A stretch of 7,061 bases of DNA from Candidatus Zixiibacteriota bacterium (GCA_020341875.1 CP070839.1:1828778-1835838); one strand, 5' to 3'. Shown: positions 1 through 6,356, counted from the first letter of the stretch. Notes: a model not told the origin generated them from the sequence alone. A program made the numbers and translations.

Positions 1-734
1 ACCCATACTGCCACCGGCTGATTGTTGCTGATAGCCGGCTTATACTTGATCTTATAAGCGCCCTCTGTAGCCACGTCCTCGAAGCCGGCACTGGAACCGG
101 ACGGCTTGTAGACGAGCGCGTTCCTCACCTTGCCACTCTTGTCCACCAGGGCCTTGACCCAAACGGTTCCCTCGATTCCGGCCTCTTTTGCCAGCGGAGG
201 ATACTCGTAGACCACCTCATTTAGCGGCACCGGAGCCTCGTCGTACGGCGTAAACTCCTCCGGCGGGGGGAGATAGTCTTCCAAGGGAATTTCTATGGCG
301 ATGGAATCCCCTCCCCCTTCTCCTCCTATGATGCTCTGGGCGCTCAAATCAGCGATCTGTCCAAGCTCCTCCTGGGTGGCGATGGTGACCTCCTCCGGAG
401 CCTCCTCATCCGGAACCGCTTTTGGGATTCCGATGGATGGGGGTGCTATTCCGGGGGCGGCGACCGCAACCTGAGGCACCTGCTGCTGGCTGACCGAAGG
501 GGGAGCCGCCAACTCGGCCATGGTCTTGATCCTGACCACCCCTACGGCCTCCGGAACCTTCGCGGAAATCTTGGCAAAGAGCATGAAACTGCCGATCAGG
601 GCAAGGTGCATGGCTCCAGCTATAATCGCCGCCAAACCGAGATGCTTCTGATAAGATCTCTTTAGCTCAATGGCTCCATAGCTGACAAAGGCTCCCGAAG
701 TCCCGGATACGGCTGGACTTTTGTTCGATTTCAT
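1..734 (-). CDS. tonB: TonB-family energy transducer, C-terminal end cut by window edge
   Basis: TonB links the ExbB/ExbD proton motor in the inner membrane to transporters in the outer membrane. The 244 codons visible show a short cytoplasmic N-terminus and one transmembrane helix at about residues 32-54. That helix contains a histidine (H43), resembling the conserved TonB helix histidine. Next comes a long Pro/Glu/Ala-rich periplasmic linker (about 60-175), then the start of a TonB C-terminal domain (about 176-244), with the typical YPPLAKEAGIEGTVWVK and later YKPAISNNQPVAVWV stretches. The gene runs off the left edge, so the final part of the domain and the stop are missing. The ATG overlaps the TGA of the preceding exbD as ATGA, and a GAGGAGG lies 9 bases upstream, so translational coupling is likely. 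The linker is acidic and proline-rich rather than showing the Pro-Lys repeats of enterobacterial TonB. The family call is firm; the transporter partners are unknown. Confidence 0.93.
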   Translation of the reverse strand, partial: MKSNKSPAVSGTSGAFVSYGAIELKRSYQKHLGLAAIIAGAMHLALIGSFMLFAKISAKVPEAVGVVRIKTMAELAAPPSVSQQQVPQVAVAAPGIAPPSIGIPKAVPDEEAPEEVTIATQEELGQIADLSAQSIIGGEGGGDSIAIEIPLEDYLPPPEEFTPYDEAPVPLNEVVYEYPPLAKEAGIEGTVWVKALVDKSGKVRNALVYKPSGSSAGFEDVATEGAYKIKYKPAISNNQPVAVW

Positions 735-1273
735 GGGCTGGCACCTCCTCTCACCTCTGCCATCTGCCTCCTGTCATACTCTGAAAAAGGCGACAGGCTG
801 AAACGATAGGAAAAATCCGGCCTGGTCTCTTTTATCTGCCTCTCTACTATCTGTATCTCGTCAATGACATCCACCATCTTGAAGTATCTCGCGTCCTTGT
901 CGATCTTCACCAAGGTCACCAGCTTGGGCTGGCTGGTGTTCCGTTCCACCAGAAGTCCTCTCAGAGAATCAAAGGGGACAAGCTGCGGGGCCTCGCGAGC
1001 CATGTTCCACCACAGGTTCTCGTCCGCGTCGATCCGCAGCGTCAGAAGCCGCGACTCGGCTATGGGAACCGCGGTGTCCGTAGGAGGCAAATTAACCTCC
1101 ATTGCCTGTGGCTGGCTGAAAACAGTGGCGACCATATAGAAGATCAGGAGCAAGAAGGCGATATCCACCATGGGGGTCATGTCTATTCGTATGGCGATCC
1201 TTCTTTTGGGCCTTCTTAAGCCCGTTCCTTTCTTTTGTTTCGGCGCTCTTCCGCCGACATCAACTGCTCCCAT
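731..1273 (-). CDS. exbD: ExbD/TolR-family biopolymer transport protein (second copy)
   Basis: ExbD/TolR proteins sit inside the ExbB pentamer and carry the proton-relay aspartate. This 180-residue protein has a basic cytoplasmic N-terminus (about 1-30), one membrane helix (about 34-52) and a periplasmic domain. The helix holds the TPMVD motif; its D37 corresponds to the functional Asp25 of E. coli ExbD. The periplasmic part keeps an ExbD-like VKIDKDARYFKMVDVIDEI segment (about 122-140), then a longer C-terminal tail. The N-terminal extension is some 16 residues longer than in the neighbouring exbD. The start is supported by GAGGAG 9 bases before the ATG. The gene begins 23 bases after the first exbD and its TGA overlaps the tonB ATG. 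The helix is almost identical to that of the upstream paralogue while the periplasmic domains differ strongly, which fits an old duplication with specialisation. Confidence 0.93.
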   Translation of the reverse strand: MGAVDVGGRAPKQKKGTGLRRPKRRIAIRIDMTPMVDIAFLLLIFYMVATVFSQPQAMEVNLPPTDTAVPIAESRLLTLRIDADENLWWNMAREAPQLVPFDSLRGLLVERNTSQPKLVTLVKIDKDARYFKMVDVIDEIQIVERQIKETRPDFSYRFSLSPFSEYDRRQMAEVRGGASP

Positions 1274-1296
1274 TTTGTCTCACTCCTCAGGTTAAA

Positions 1297-1794
1297 TCAT
1301 ATCTCCTGCTCTGGCTCCTTCTCCATTTCCATTTCCGTGACCAGACTGAACTTGCTGATCTTTATATCCTGGAGAGCGTTCATGATGCTGTTCATGGTCC
1401 CATAGCTGACGTCTTTGTCCGCCTTGATCACCACAAACCATTTATAGGCGCCCGGCACGCTGGCCCTGAGCTGGGTAATCACCACCGGGAGATTGGTCGG
1501 GGTAGCCTCCTGGTAGTGCCTTACCGGCTCGCTGACCTCCTCCCCTTCTCTCATCACCTTCTGCTTGGTGATGTACTCCACCATCACGCTGTCCTCCTTG
1601 GTGACGGTGACGTAGATCATGTCCGACTCCGGGAGCTTTATCTCCGAATGGGAGGCGGGGAGCGAAACGTGCATCTTCTCCGGCGGCTTGAACGACGTGG
1701 TGGCCATGTAGAATATGAGCAGAAGAAAAGCGATGTCCACCATGGGGGTCATGTCGATCCTGATGTCTATTCTTCTTTTCTTGGCCTTAAGCAT
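1297..1794 (-). CDS. exbD: ExbD/TolR-family biopolymer transport protein (first copy)
   Basis: This is a 165-residue inner-membrane protein of the ExbD/TolR family, the proton-relay and force-transmitting subunit of the ExbB motor. A short basic cytoplasmic N-terminus leads into RIDMTPMVDIAFLLLIFYM (residues 12-30), where D20 is the equivalent of E. coli ExbD Asp25. The periplasmic domain starts with a PEKMHVSLPAS stretch typical of the family and later has IKADKDVSYGTMNSIMNAL (about 122-140), the usual ExbD dimerisation-domain core. Between them is a charged insertion (about residues 75-105). The tail ends in an acidic run (EMEMEKEPEQEI). AGGAG lies 8 bases before the ATG. It follows exbB by 33 bases and precedes the second exbD by 23, so all three are very probably co-translated from one mRNA. 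Whether the two ExbDs form a heterodimer or alternate is not visible in the sequence. Confidence 0.94.
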   Translation of the reverse strand: MLKAKKRRIDIRIDMTPMVDIAFLLLIFYMATTSFKPPEKMHVSLPASHSEIKLPESDMIYVTVTKEDSVMVEYITKQKVMREGEEVSEPVRHYQEATPTNLPVVITQLRASVPGAYKWFVVIKADKDVSYGTMNSIMNALQDIKISKFSLVTEMEMEKEPEQEI

Positions 1795-1827
1795 TAGGAA
1801 AACTCCTTTTTGCTCATCCTACCTTTT

Positions 1828-2562
1828 CTATTTCGCCTCCACCTCTCGGCTCTTCAGGAGCTGAAGCACCTCATACGAGGCTTCGTCCATGGTGTAGTTG
1901 AAGGAGTCCACTTTGTTCACAAAGAAGTTGTATGACACGATCCCCAGAATGGCGGCTGCCAGGCCTCCGGCAGTGTTCACCAGAGCCTCCGAGATGCCCA
2001 CGGCCAACTGCTGAGCGTCGATGATACCGCCGACCCGGTGCCCGGTGGCGTTAAAGGCACGGATCATCCCTATGGTCGTGCCCAGAAGTCCCACCATGGT
2101 GCCGATGGAGGCAATGGTGGAAAGGGCAATCAGGTTTCTCTCCAGAAGGGGAACCTCTAAGGCGTTCGCCTCCTCAATGGCTCGCTGGGTCTCCGACAAC
2201 CGTTTCTCGGTAGTGTCACCGGTGGTTAAGAGCTGCTTGTATCGCTCGATGCCTGATCTCAGCACGTTGGCCACCGTTCCCCTCTGCTTGTCACATGCCG
2301 CCAGGGCACCGTCGAAGTCGTCCTGCTGAAGCATGGATATCACGTTCTTGAAGAAGGCTTGCACCGAGGCTTTGCCCTTGGCCTTATTCAAGGTGAACAG
2401 CCTCTCGATGATGAAAGCCACGCACATAACCACCAGGGCAATCAGAACCCCCACCAGAGGACCGCCCTCACGCAGATAATCCGGAAGCATGAACCGCCAG
2501 ATGATAAATCCGATGGCCAATGAGAATATCAGCACCAATGCTATGAATACCGACTGTTTCAT
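1828..2562 (-). CDS. exbB: ExbB/TolQ/MotA-family proton channel protein
   Basis: ExbB/TolQ proteins form an inner-membrane pentamer that uses the proton gradient to drive ExbD. The 244-residue protein has predicted helices at about 4-26 and 34-53, a cytoplasmic region (about 54-145), and two long C-terminal helices (about 147-170 and 186-214). The third helix has the family GLLGTTIGMI motif, with T162 matching Thr148 of E. coli ExbB. The fourth has ISEALVNTAGGL, with E192 and T197 matching Glu176 and Thr181. E. coli ExbB has three helices; an extra N-terminal one here would place the N-terminus in the cytoplasm. AAGGAG lies 7 bases before the ATG. Two exbD genes and tonB follow directly, which favours an ExbB-type role over flagellar MotA. 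A TolQ or AglR-like motor subunit cannot be excluded from the sequence alone. A gap of 216 bases separates it from the upstream gene. Confidence 0.94.
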   Translation of the reverse strand: MKQSVFIALVLIFSLAIGFIIWRFMLPDYLREGGPLVGVLIALVVMCVAFIIERLFTLNKAKGKASVQAFFKNVISMLQQDDFDGALAACDKQRGTVANVLRSGIERYKQLLTTGDTTEKRLSETQRAIEEANALEVPLLERNLIALSTIASIGTMVGLLGTTIGMIRAFNATGHRVGGIIDAQQLAVGISEALVNTAGGLAAAILGIVSYNFFVNKVDSFNYTMDEASYEVLQLLKSREVEAK

Positions 2563-2778
2563 TTAACATCTCCTTCTCGATTTTGAATGTCTTGGCTTGC
2601 CGACTCCTTGATATAATCCTCAGATCCGAAACAAAACCTCAGCCCCCCAAAACGGAAACACCAACCGCCCCTCACCACCGTTTGTTTCAATCTCAACTCA
2701 AACCATCCATACCTCCTTGCTTGAAGCTAACCTCTCCTTTCCGCCGATTATCAAAGATCTGCCGCAGCATCCATTCAC
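2563..2778 (-). other. 216-base gap inside the operon with tiny overlapping frames and G-rich stretch
   Basis: This is the only long gap between the TPR gene and tonB. On the transcribed strand a 25-codon frame starts with ATG at 2770 (AGGTG 5 bases upstream) and stops at 2693. A TTG at 2696 overlaps that stop and opens a 45-codon frame whose TGA (2561-2559) overlaps the exbB ATG as ATGA. A good Shine-Dalgarno-like AAGGAGG with no properly placed gene lies near 2710-2716. The RNA is G-rich around 2641-2680, with several GG runs and one run of six. No convincing promoter or rho-independent terminator was found. The second peptide has an odd composition (Trp, Cys, Phe and Arg rich), so the tiny frames may be chance. 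Confidence 0.4.
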
Positions 2779-3501
2779 CTAAAGATCACTGATCTTGACG
2801 CAGTTGATTATCACGCTGGGCAAGGCCAGCCATACTCCGAAACTGGACAGAACGAAGAAGTTGATCACGGTGAAGCTGTCACCCAACCCGTCCACTCTCA
2901 GAATGTCGGCGAAGGGAGTGGACATGCCGAAACACGCGATTACGATCAGGGCCGACCAGGAGATCAGGGGAATCAGGTTCAGCTTCAGCTTCTTCTTCAA
3001 ATTGATCAAATAGCTTTCAGTATCGCTCTGCTTCTTGTGCAGGGCCAAAAGGCTGACCAACCCGGCAGCAAATGAGGAGAGTATGGTTAATCCCACCAGA
3101 ACCACAAAAACGCTGAAGAGCGGTCCGCTTAAGGGGGCATAGCCAAACAGCGTCCCCAGCTTCAAAAAGAAGCCCAGACCTATGACCTGCGAGCCGAAGC
3201 CCTCCCCTCTTAGGGAAAACCAGGGTAGAACCAGACTTATGGTCAGAATGAGTGAGGCCACGGTCAAGACCATCCGGTCCACTCTGGTGAAGACTGCGGC
3301 CCTCACCAGGCTGTGATCTCTCTCCTCCACTGCCGTTTTCGAGACCTTTTTCTTGACTCCCTCTAAAAGCTTTCTCTTCTCCTCCTGGCTTTTCCAGAAT
3401 TTCTTCGGTTTCTTGGGATAAACGTCAAACCCGATGTACTTGTAGCGGGTCTCCTCGGTGATTCTCTCCTGGGTCTTCTTGCTCGGCTTTTGATCTTCCA
3501 T
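2779..3501 (-). CDS. Unrecognised four-helix membrane protein with basic cytoplasmic N-terminus
   Basis: I do not recognise this family. The 240-residue protein begins with about 75 hydrophilic, strongly basic residues, including a KYIGFDVYPKKPKKFWKS segment (21-38) followed by a Lys/Glu-rich helix-like part. Four predicted membrane helices follow at about 76-96, 128-153, 175-194 and 211-233. A basic loop lies between helices 2 and 3 (about 155-174). The positive charges place the N-terminus, this loop and the short C-terminus in the cytoplasm. I chose the ATG at 3501 because GAGGAG (3512-3517) sits 10 bases away. The in-frame TTG three codons earlier lies only one base from that Shine-Dalgarno sequence. 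The gene lies 47 bases after the TPR gene and upstream of exbB, so it is probably a co-transcribed partner of the motor. That role is inferred from position only. Confidence 0.88.
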   Translation of the reverse strand: MEDQKPSKKTQERITEETRYKYIGFDVYPKKPKKFWKSQEEKRKLLEGVKKKVSKTAVEERDHSLVRAAVFTRVDRMVLTVASLILTISLVLPWFSLRGEGFGSQVIGLGFFLKLGTLFGYAPLSGPLFSVFVVLVGLTILSSFAAGLVSLLALHKKQSDTESYLINLKKKLKLNLIPLISWSALIVIACFGMSTPFADILRVDGLGDSFTVINFFVLSSFGVWLALPSVIINCVKISDL

Positions 3502-3511
3502 TCGCGTCAAG

Positions 3512-3517
3512 CTCCTC
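3512..3517 (-). promoter_or_regulatory. Ribosome binding site that decides the start of the four-helix protein
   Basis: GAGGAG on the minus strand lies 10 bases before the ATG at 3501 and only 1 base before an in-frame TTG at 3510. Normal spacing therefore favours the ATG. Confidence 0.6.
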
Positions 3518-3548
3518 TGTTATTCACTTCAGGCGTTCCTCTGTCTGC

Positions 3549-5282
3549 TCAAAATCTCTGCATATCTATGCGATCCCTTCCGTCCTTGGCGTGCTGGTTC
3601 CTGGGATCGATCTCCAGCACCTTCATGTAAAACTCATAGGCATCATCTATGTTACCGGACGTCTCCAGCGACTGGCCCAACATCAACAGATAGCTGACGT
3701 TTCTGGGAAAGCAGCCCACCGCCTTCCGGAGGTAAGGAACCGCTGCCGCCGGGTTCTTGAGCTGTAGATAGCAATACCCCACGTTGGCATTGATTTCGCA
3801 CTTGGAGGGATCCAGCTTCAGTTCCGCCAGGTATGAGTCCTTCGCCTGAGCGAACCGGTCTAAGTTGAAATAGACCCGGGCAAGAAGATCGTGCGCTGAG
3901 GCTTTATCCGGTTTCAACTCCACCACTTTTTCTAACGGCTCCACCGCATCCTGATACTTCTCCAGCTTGAGGTAGCTCAAGGCCAGGTTGAGATGGGCGT
4001 TGGCATTGTCCGGATCCGCCTCCGCTCTCTTCTGGAAGAAGGGAATCGCTTCCGCGAACTTCTCCTGCTCGAACAACGCACTCCCCAGGTAAGAGTAGGC
4101 CGTGGTCTTGGTGGAATCGAGTTCGATAGCTTTCGAGAGCGACAGTATGGCCTCCTCTAAGGAGGCAGAATCGCCTATCTCCGCCTGAACCTGCCCTTTG
4201 CTCACCCAGAAATCGGCGTCCTTTTCAGCCCACTCATGATCCCGCTCCAACAAGGCTTGCTCATAATTCAAAAAGGCATCCAGTGCCTCAGGGTATCTCT
4301 TCAGATCCTGATAGCTTTTACCCAGGTACAAGTACAGCTCCGGATTCTCGGAATCCGGACCCAGCGATCTCTCCAAGTACTGGCTGGCCCTGGTAGACAT
4401 GTCTGCCTGGGTCAGGGTGTCTCCGTTCTCCACCAGCGAGGGGAGCATCTTGGAAAGGAAGTAATATGACGTCCCCAGGTTGCCCAGCGCCACGGAGTTT
4501 TCCTCACCGAACTTCAGATACTCCTCGTAGATTATTCTGGCCTCCGGGTAGTGCTTGCCATCCAGCATGTAGATGTCACCCAGAGAGAGATAGGCGTCCT
4601 TATTCTGCGGATCCACGCGGATGGCGGTCTTGAACGCCTCCATGGCATCATTGAATCTTGCCTGCTTGAGATAAGCCCGAGCCAGATTGAAGTACACCTC
4701 CACCATGGTGGAGTCCAGCTCCAGCGCGGTGTTATACTCCTGCATGGCGATTATCAAGACGCCCTTCTTGAAGTTCACCTCACCCAAATTCTTGTGATAT
4801 TCGGGGTTTTCGTCGTCAAAGGAGATGGCCTTGCGGAAAGAGAAATCAGCGTCCTTGAGCATCCCTTTCGCCATTTGCACCATTCCCAGTACGTTGTGCA
4901 GTTCTCCCTTCTCTTTTTTCTCCAACCCCTTTCTTACCGTCTCCTCGGCCTGGTCATACATCTCCTTCTTATAGTAGGCATACCCCAGCTTTGCGTAAGC
5001 CTCCCAGAACTTGGACTTCGCATCTATAGCCCTCTGGTATTCCTCGATCGCCGCATCCAGTTCTCCCTTCTCGAGATAGCAATTCCCCAGATGGTAGTAC
5101 CCCTTCTCATCCCGGGGCTTCTCCTGAATGTAGGCGTTAAGGAGTTGGATGGCCTGATCGTAGTCTCCCTCTTCGTAGGCCTCGATCCCTGCCTTCAGAT
5201 CGGCGCCCCACCCGTTCGGCGCAAAGGCCACCAGAGAAATGATCAGCGCCCAAACGCAATTCCCAAAAGCTTTCTTTATCAT
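3549..5282 (-). CDS. Secreted periplasmic protein of about 15 tandem TPR repeats
   Basis: The 577-residue protein is built almost entirely of tetratricopeptide repeats, helix-pair modules that bind other proteins. A Sec signal peptide covers residues 1-27 (basic MIKK, hydrophobic core about 8-21, likely cleavage after WGA before D28). From residue 29 to the end I count about 15 consecutive 34-residue units with the usual pattern (Gly/Ala at position 8, Tyr at 11, Ala at 20, Pro at 32), for example units ending ELDSTMVE, RVDPQNKD and EIDPRNQH. Irregular longer units occur at about residues 265-355. No membrane helix follows the signal peptide, so the mature protein should be periplasmic or lie on the periplasmic face. 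The stretch before the ATG has only a weak GGGA, so initiation may be modest. It is the first gene of the TPR-to-TonB block and has its own likely promoter. Its role as a scaffold for the ExbB/ExbD/TonB motor is inferred from context. Confidence 0.93.
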   Translation of the reverse strand: MIKKAFGNCVWALIISLVAFAPNGWGADLKAGIEAYEEGDYDQAIQLLNAYIQEKPRDEKGYYHLGNCYLEKGELDAAIEEYQRAIDAKSKFWEAYAKLGYAYYKKEMYDQAEETVRKGLEKKEKGELHNVLGMVQMAKGMLKDADFSFRKAISFDDENPEYHKNLGEVNFKKGVLIIAMQEYNTALELDSTMVEVYFNLARAYLKQARFNDAMEAFKTAIRVDPQNKDAYLSLGDIYMLDGKHYPEARIIYEEYLKFGEENSVALGNLGTSYYFLSKMLPSLVENGDTLTQADMSTRASQYLERSLGPDSENPELYLYLGKSYQDLKRYPEALDAFLNYEQALLERDHEWAEKDADFWVSKGQVQAEIGDSASLEEAILSLSKAIELDSTKTTAYSYLGSALFEQEKFAEAIPFFQKRAEADPDNANAHLNLALSYLKLEKYQDAVEPLEKVVELKPDKASAHDLLARVYFNLDRFAQAKDSYLAELKLDPSKCEINANVGYCYLQLKNPAAAVPYLRKAVGCFPRNVSYLLMLGQSLETSGNIDDAYEFYMKVLEIDPRNQHAKDGRDRIDMQRF

Positions 5283-5316
5283 ATCGTTTCCCGAGTTAAG
5301 GACGAGACAATCTTGT

Positions 5317-5344
5317 ATATTAAGAACTTCTCGCCCAAAGTCAA
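5317..5344 (-). promoter_or_regulatory. Sigma70-like promoter for the TPR-exbB-exbD-tonB block
   Basis: On the minus strand TTGACT (5344-5339) and TAATAT (5322-5317) are separated by 16 bases in an AT-rich stretch. They lie between the stop of the small membrane protein (5352) and the TPR start (5282). Transcription would begin near 5310, giving a leader of about 28 bases. The -35 box matches the consensus in five of six positions and the -10 in four. The -10 overlaps an imperfect palindrome (CTTGTATATTAAG on the plus strand). Confidence 0.45.
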
Positions 5345-5351
5345 GATTTTT

Positions 5352-5636
5352 TTAAGGGTTACGCAAATTTGTGCCATCCTCTTTGGGCACTTCGTCTAAA
5401 CTCATGTCCTTTCTTTTGACACTCTTATATTTGGACTTAAGCATCAAAAACCGGATCAACCCATAACCCACCAGAATCAGGCCCAGGGTGACCCTGTAGC
5501 TCGAACCGATGCCGAATGTTCCAAAGAGAATCAGAAGGCCCATCAGGGTCACTATGGAGACCACCACAAAGCTGAACGCAATCTCGAACTTGGTGGGCAC
5601 CCGCGAGTAATAGGGTTTAAGTCTCTCCGACATCAT
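5352..5636 (-). CDS. Small two-helix membrane protein, unknown function
   Basis: The 94-residue protein has a short basic N-terminus, two predicted membrane helices (about 18-39 and 48-67) with a very short loop, and a charged cytoplasmic tail (about 68-94; KSKYKSVKRKDMSLDEVPKED). Both ends should be in the cytoplasm. I do not recognise a named family. Many bacteria encode short hypothetical proteins of this hairpin type, so the reading frame is credible but the role is open. Two ATGs lie side by side at the start. The nearest good Shine-Dalgarno sequence (AAGGAGG, 5652-5658) is 15 bases away, longer than usual, and a stop four codons upstream rules out an earlier in-frame start. It lies 69 bases before the TPR gene, but a promoter in that gap suggests it is not simply the first gene of that operon. 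Confidence 0.78.
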   Translation of the reverse strand: MMSERLKPYYSRVPTKFEIAFSFVVVSIVTLMGLLILFGTFGIGSSYRVTLGLILVGYGLIRFLMLKSKYKSVKRKDMSLDEVPKEDGTNLRNP

Positions 5637-5822
5637 TAAGTCTGACTAATTCCTCCTTGCCTGGAAGTTGCCCATCGTCCATTCTTTGCCTGCCACCAAA
5701 GCGCTCTCCAAGCTGCTGCCGACAACGGATGCCCTGCCCCCGCTGATGTCGGTGGACCGCAAGCTGCGTGTCAGCCGAAGATCGAGTGCCGTTTCTGCAC
5801 GAATATTCTGTTCGGCATTGCA
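5637..5822 (-). other. 186-base gap containing a 58-codon frame in phase with the lipoprotein gene
   Basis: After the TAA of the lipoprotein gene (5825-5823) the same frame stays open for 58 codons to a TAG at 5648-5646. The encoded stretch looks protein-like (for example ETALDLRLTRSLRSTDISGG and SSLESALVAGKEWTMGNFQ), but it has no ATG near its beginning and no Shine-Dalgarno sequence. The two other minus-strand frames and one plus-strand frame are also largely open, as is common in GC-rich sequence. No promoter or terminator with a T-run was found. It may be a remnant, a read-through tail or chance. Confidence 0.3.
5652..5658 (-). promoter_or_regulatory. Shine-Dalgarno sequence with unusually long spacing
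   Basis: AAGGAGG on the minus strand lies 15 bases before the first of two adjacent ATGs of the 94-residue membrane protein. No in-frame start codon lies closer, because the frame is closed by a TAG four codons upstream of that ATG. Confidence 0.45.
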
Positions 5823-6344
5823 TTATTCCACCCTCTCAATCTTGATGCAGTCGACCGATATATTTGCGGGTACAAACCCTCCTATCCACACCTGCAACCG
5901 CAAGGAGCAGTCGCCCGAGCAACGCAATGGTTCTCTGGACTCGTAGAACATCCAGTCCTCGCTGTCTACTCTCAGCCATATTTCCCTTGCCTCCCCACCC
6001 TCTTGGGCAACCTGCAACACGATTCTGCCAGGCTGATTTACCTGTGGCACCTTACCCCAACAGCTGATAACGTAATTGCCAGGGCCGGCTTGCGGTGGCA
6101 GATCGATATAAGCTGCAGGCTGTATGCATCCTCCTCCAATCTTAAGAGATCGAGCTCCTGCGCCGGGAGCGGGATCGCGCACAAACATCTTATCAGTGAT
6201 ACCCTGCCAACCTGTTGTGTCCTCGGCTGATTCGAAAGAGATGAAGTACACGATCTCTGGAACAGATCTGGTGCACTTTTCCCCGCACGAAAAAGTTACG
6301 CAACAGAGCAACATCATGCTGGCAAGGTAACCCAGGTATTTCAT
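5823..6344 (-). CDS. Probable cysteine-rich lipoprotein with beta-rich extracytoplasmic domain
   Basis: The 173-residue product starts with an export signal (MKYLGYLASMMLLCCVTFSC). C20 is the likely lipidated cysteine, although the TFSC lipobox is not ideal. The mature part holds six further cysteines (about residues 24, 73, 95, 142, 146, 166), enough for disulfides in the periplasm or on the surface. The FESAEDTTGWQG start, the GARSLKIGGG segment, the alternating hydrophobic strands (YVISCWGKV, GRIVLQVAQ, EIWLRVD) and the closing ISVDCIKIERVE resemble the jelly-roll layout of carbohydrate-binding-like domains. That is a resemblance only. I chose the ATG at 6344 because AAGGAG lies 6 bases upstream and a signal peptide follows at once. 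The frame could start 16 codons earlier, but that would put a hydrophilic tail ahead of the signal. No identified family; function unknown. Confidence 0.85.
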   Translation of the reverse strand: MKYLGYLASMMLLCCVTFSCGEKCTRSVPEIVYFISFESAEDTTGWQGITDKMFVRDPAPGAGARSLKIGGGCIQPAAYIDLPPQAGPGNYVISCWGKVPQVNQPGRIVLQVAQEGGEAREIWLRVDSEDWMFYESREPLRCSGDCSLRLQVWIGGFVPANISVDCIKIERVE

Positions 6345-6350
6345 CCTTAT

Positions 6351-6356
6351 CTCCTT
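6351..6356 (-). promoter_or_regulatory. Ribosome binding site that decides the lipoprotein start
   Basis: AAGGAG on the minus strand lies 6 bases before the ATG at 6344. The signal peptide begins directly at that ATG, so this start is preferred over the in-frame candidate further upstream. Confidence 0.65.

Noticed and set aside
1164..1755. 20-base direct repeat (1164-1183 and 1736-1755) as a mobile-element or recombination repeat
   Set aside because: Both copies encode the same conserved membrane-helix motif of the two ExbD proteins, so paralogy explains the identity.
2782..2796. Palindrome AAGATCACTGATCTT as an operator or terminator
   Set aside because: It falls within the last codons and stop of the four-helix gene, has a one-base centre, which cannot form an RNA hairpin loop, and has no T-run.
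4551..5399. Plus-strand open frame of 282 codons
   Set aside because: It lies antisense to the clear TPR gene, whose repeat pattern and signal peptide are unmistakable. The plus-strand reading is a regular Leu/Ile/Val-rich mirror of the repeats.
5617..5823. Minus-strand 68-codon frame as a small gene
   Set aside because: It is Arg/Gln-rich with irregular composition, has no ribosome binding site, and runs into the start of the credible 94-residue membrane protein in another frame.
5668..5946. Plus-strand frame of 92 codons with a TTG start
   Set aside because: It has no ribosome binding site and overlaps the 3' end of the lipoprotein gene in antisense.
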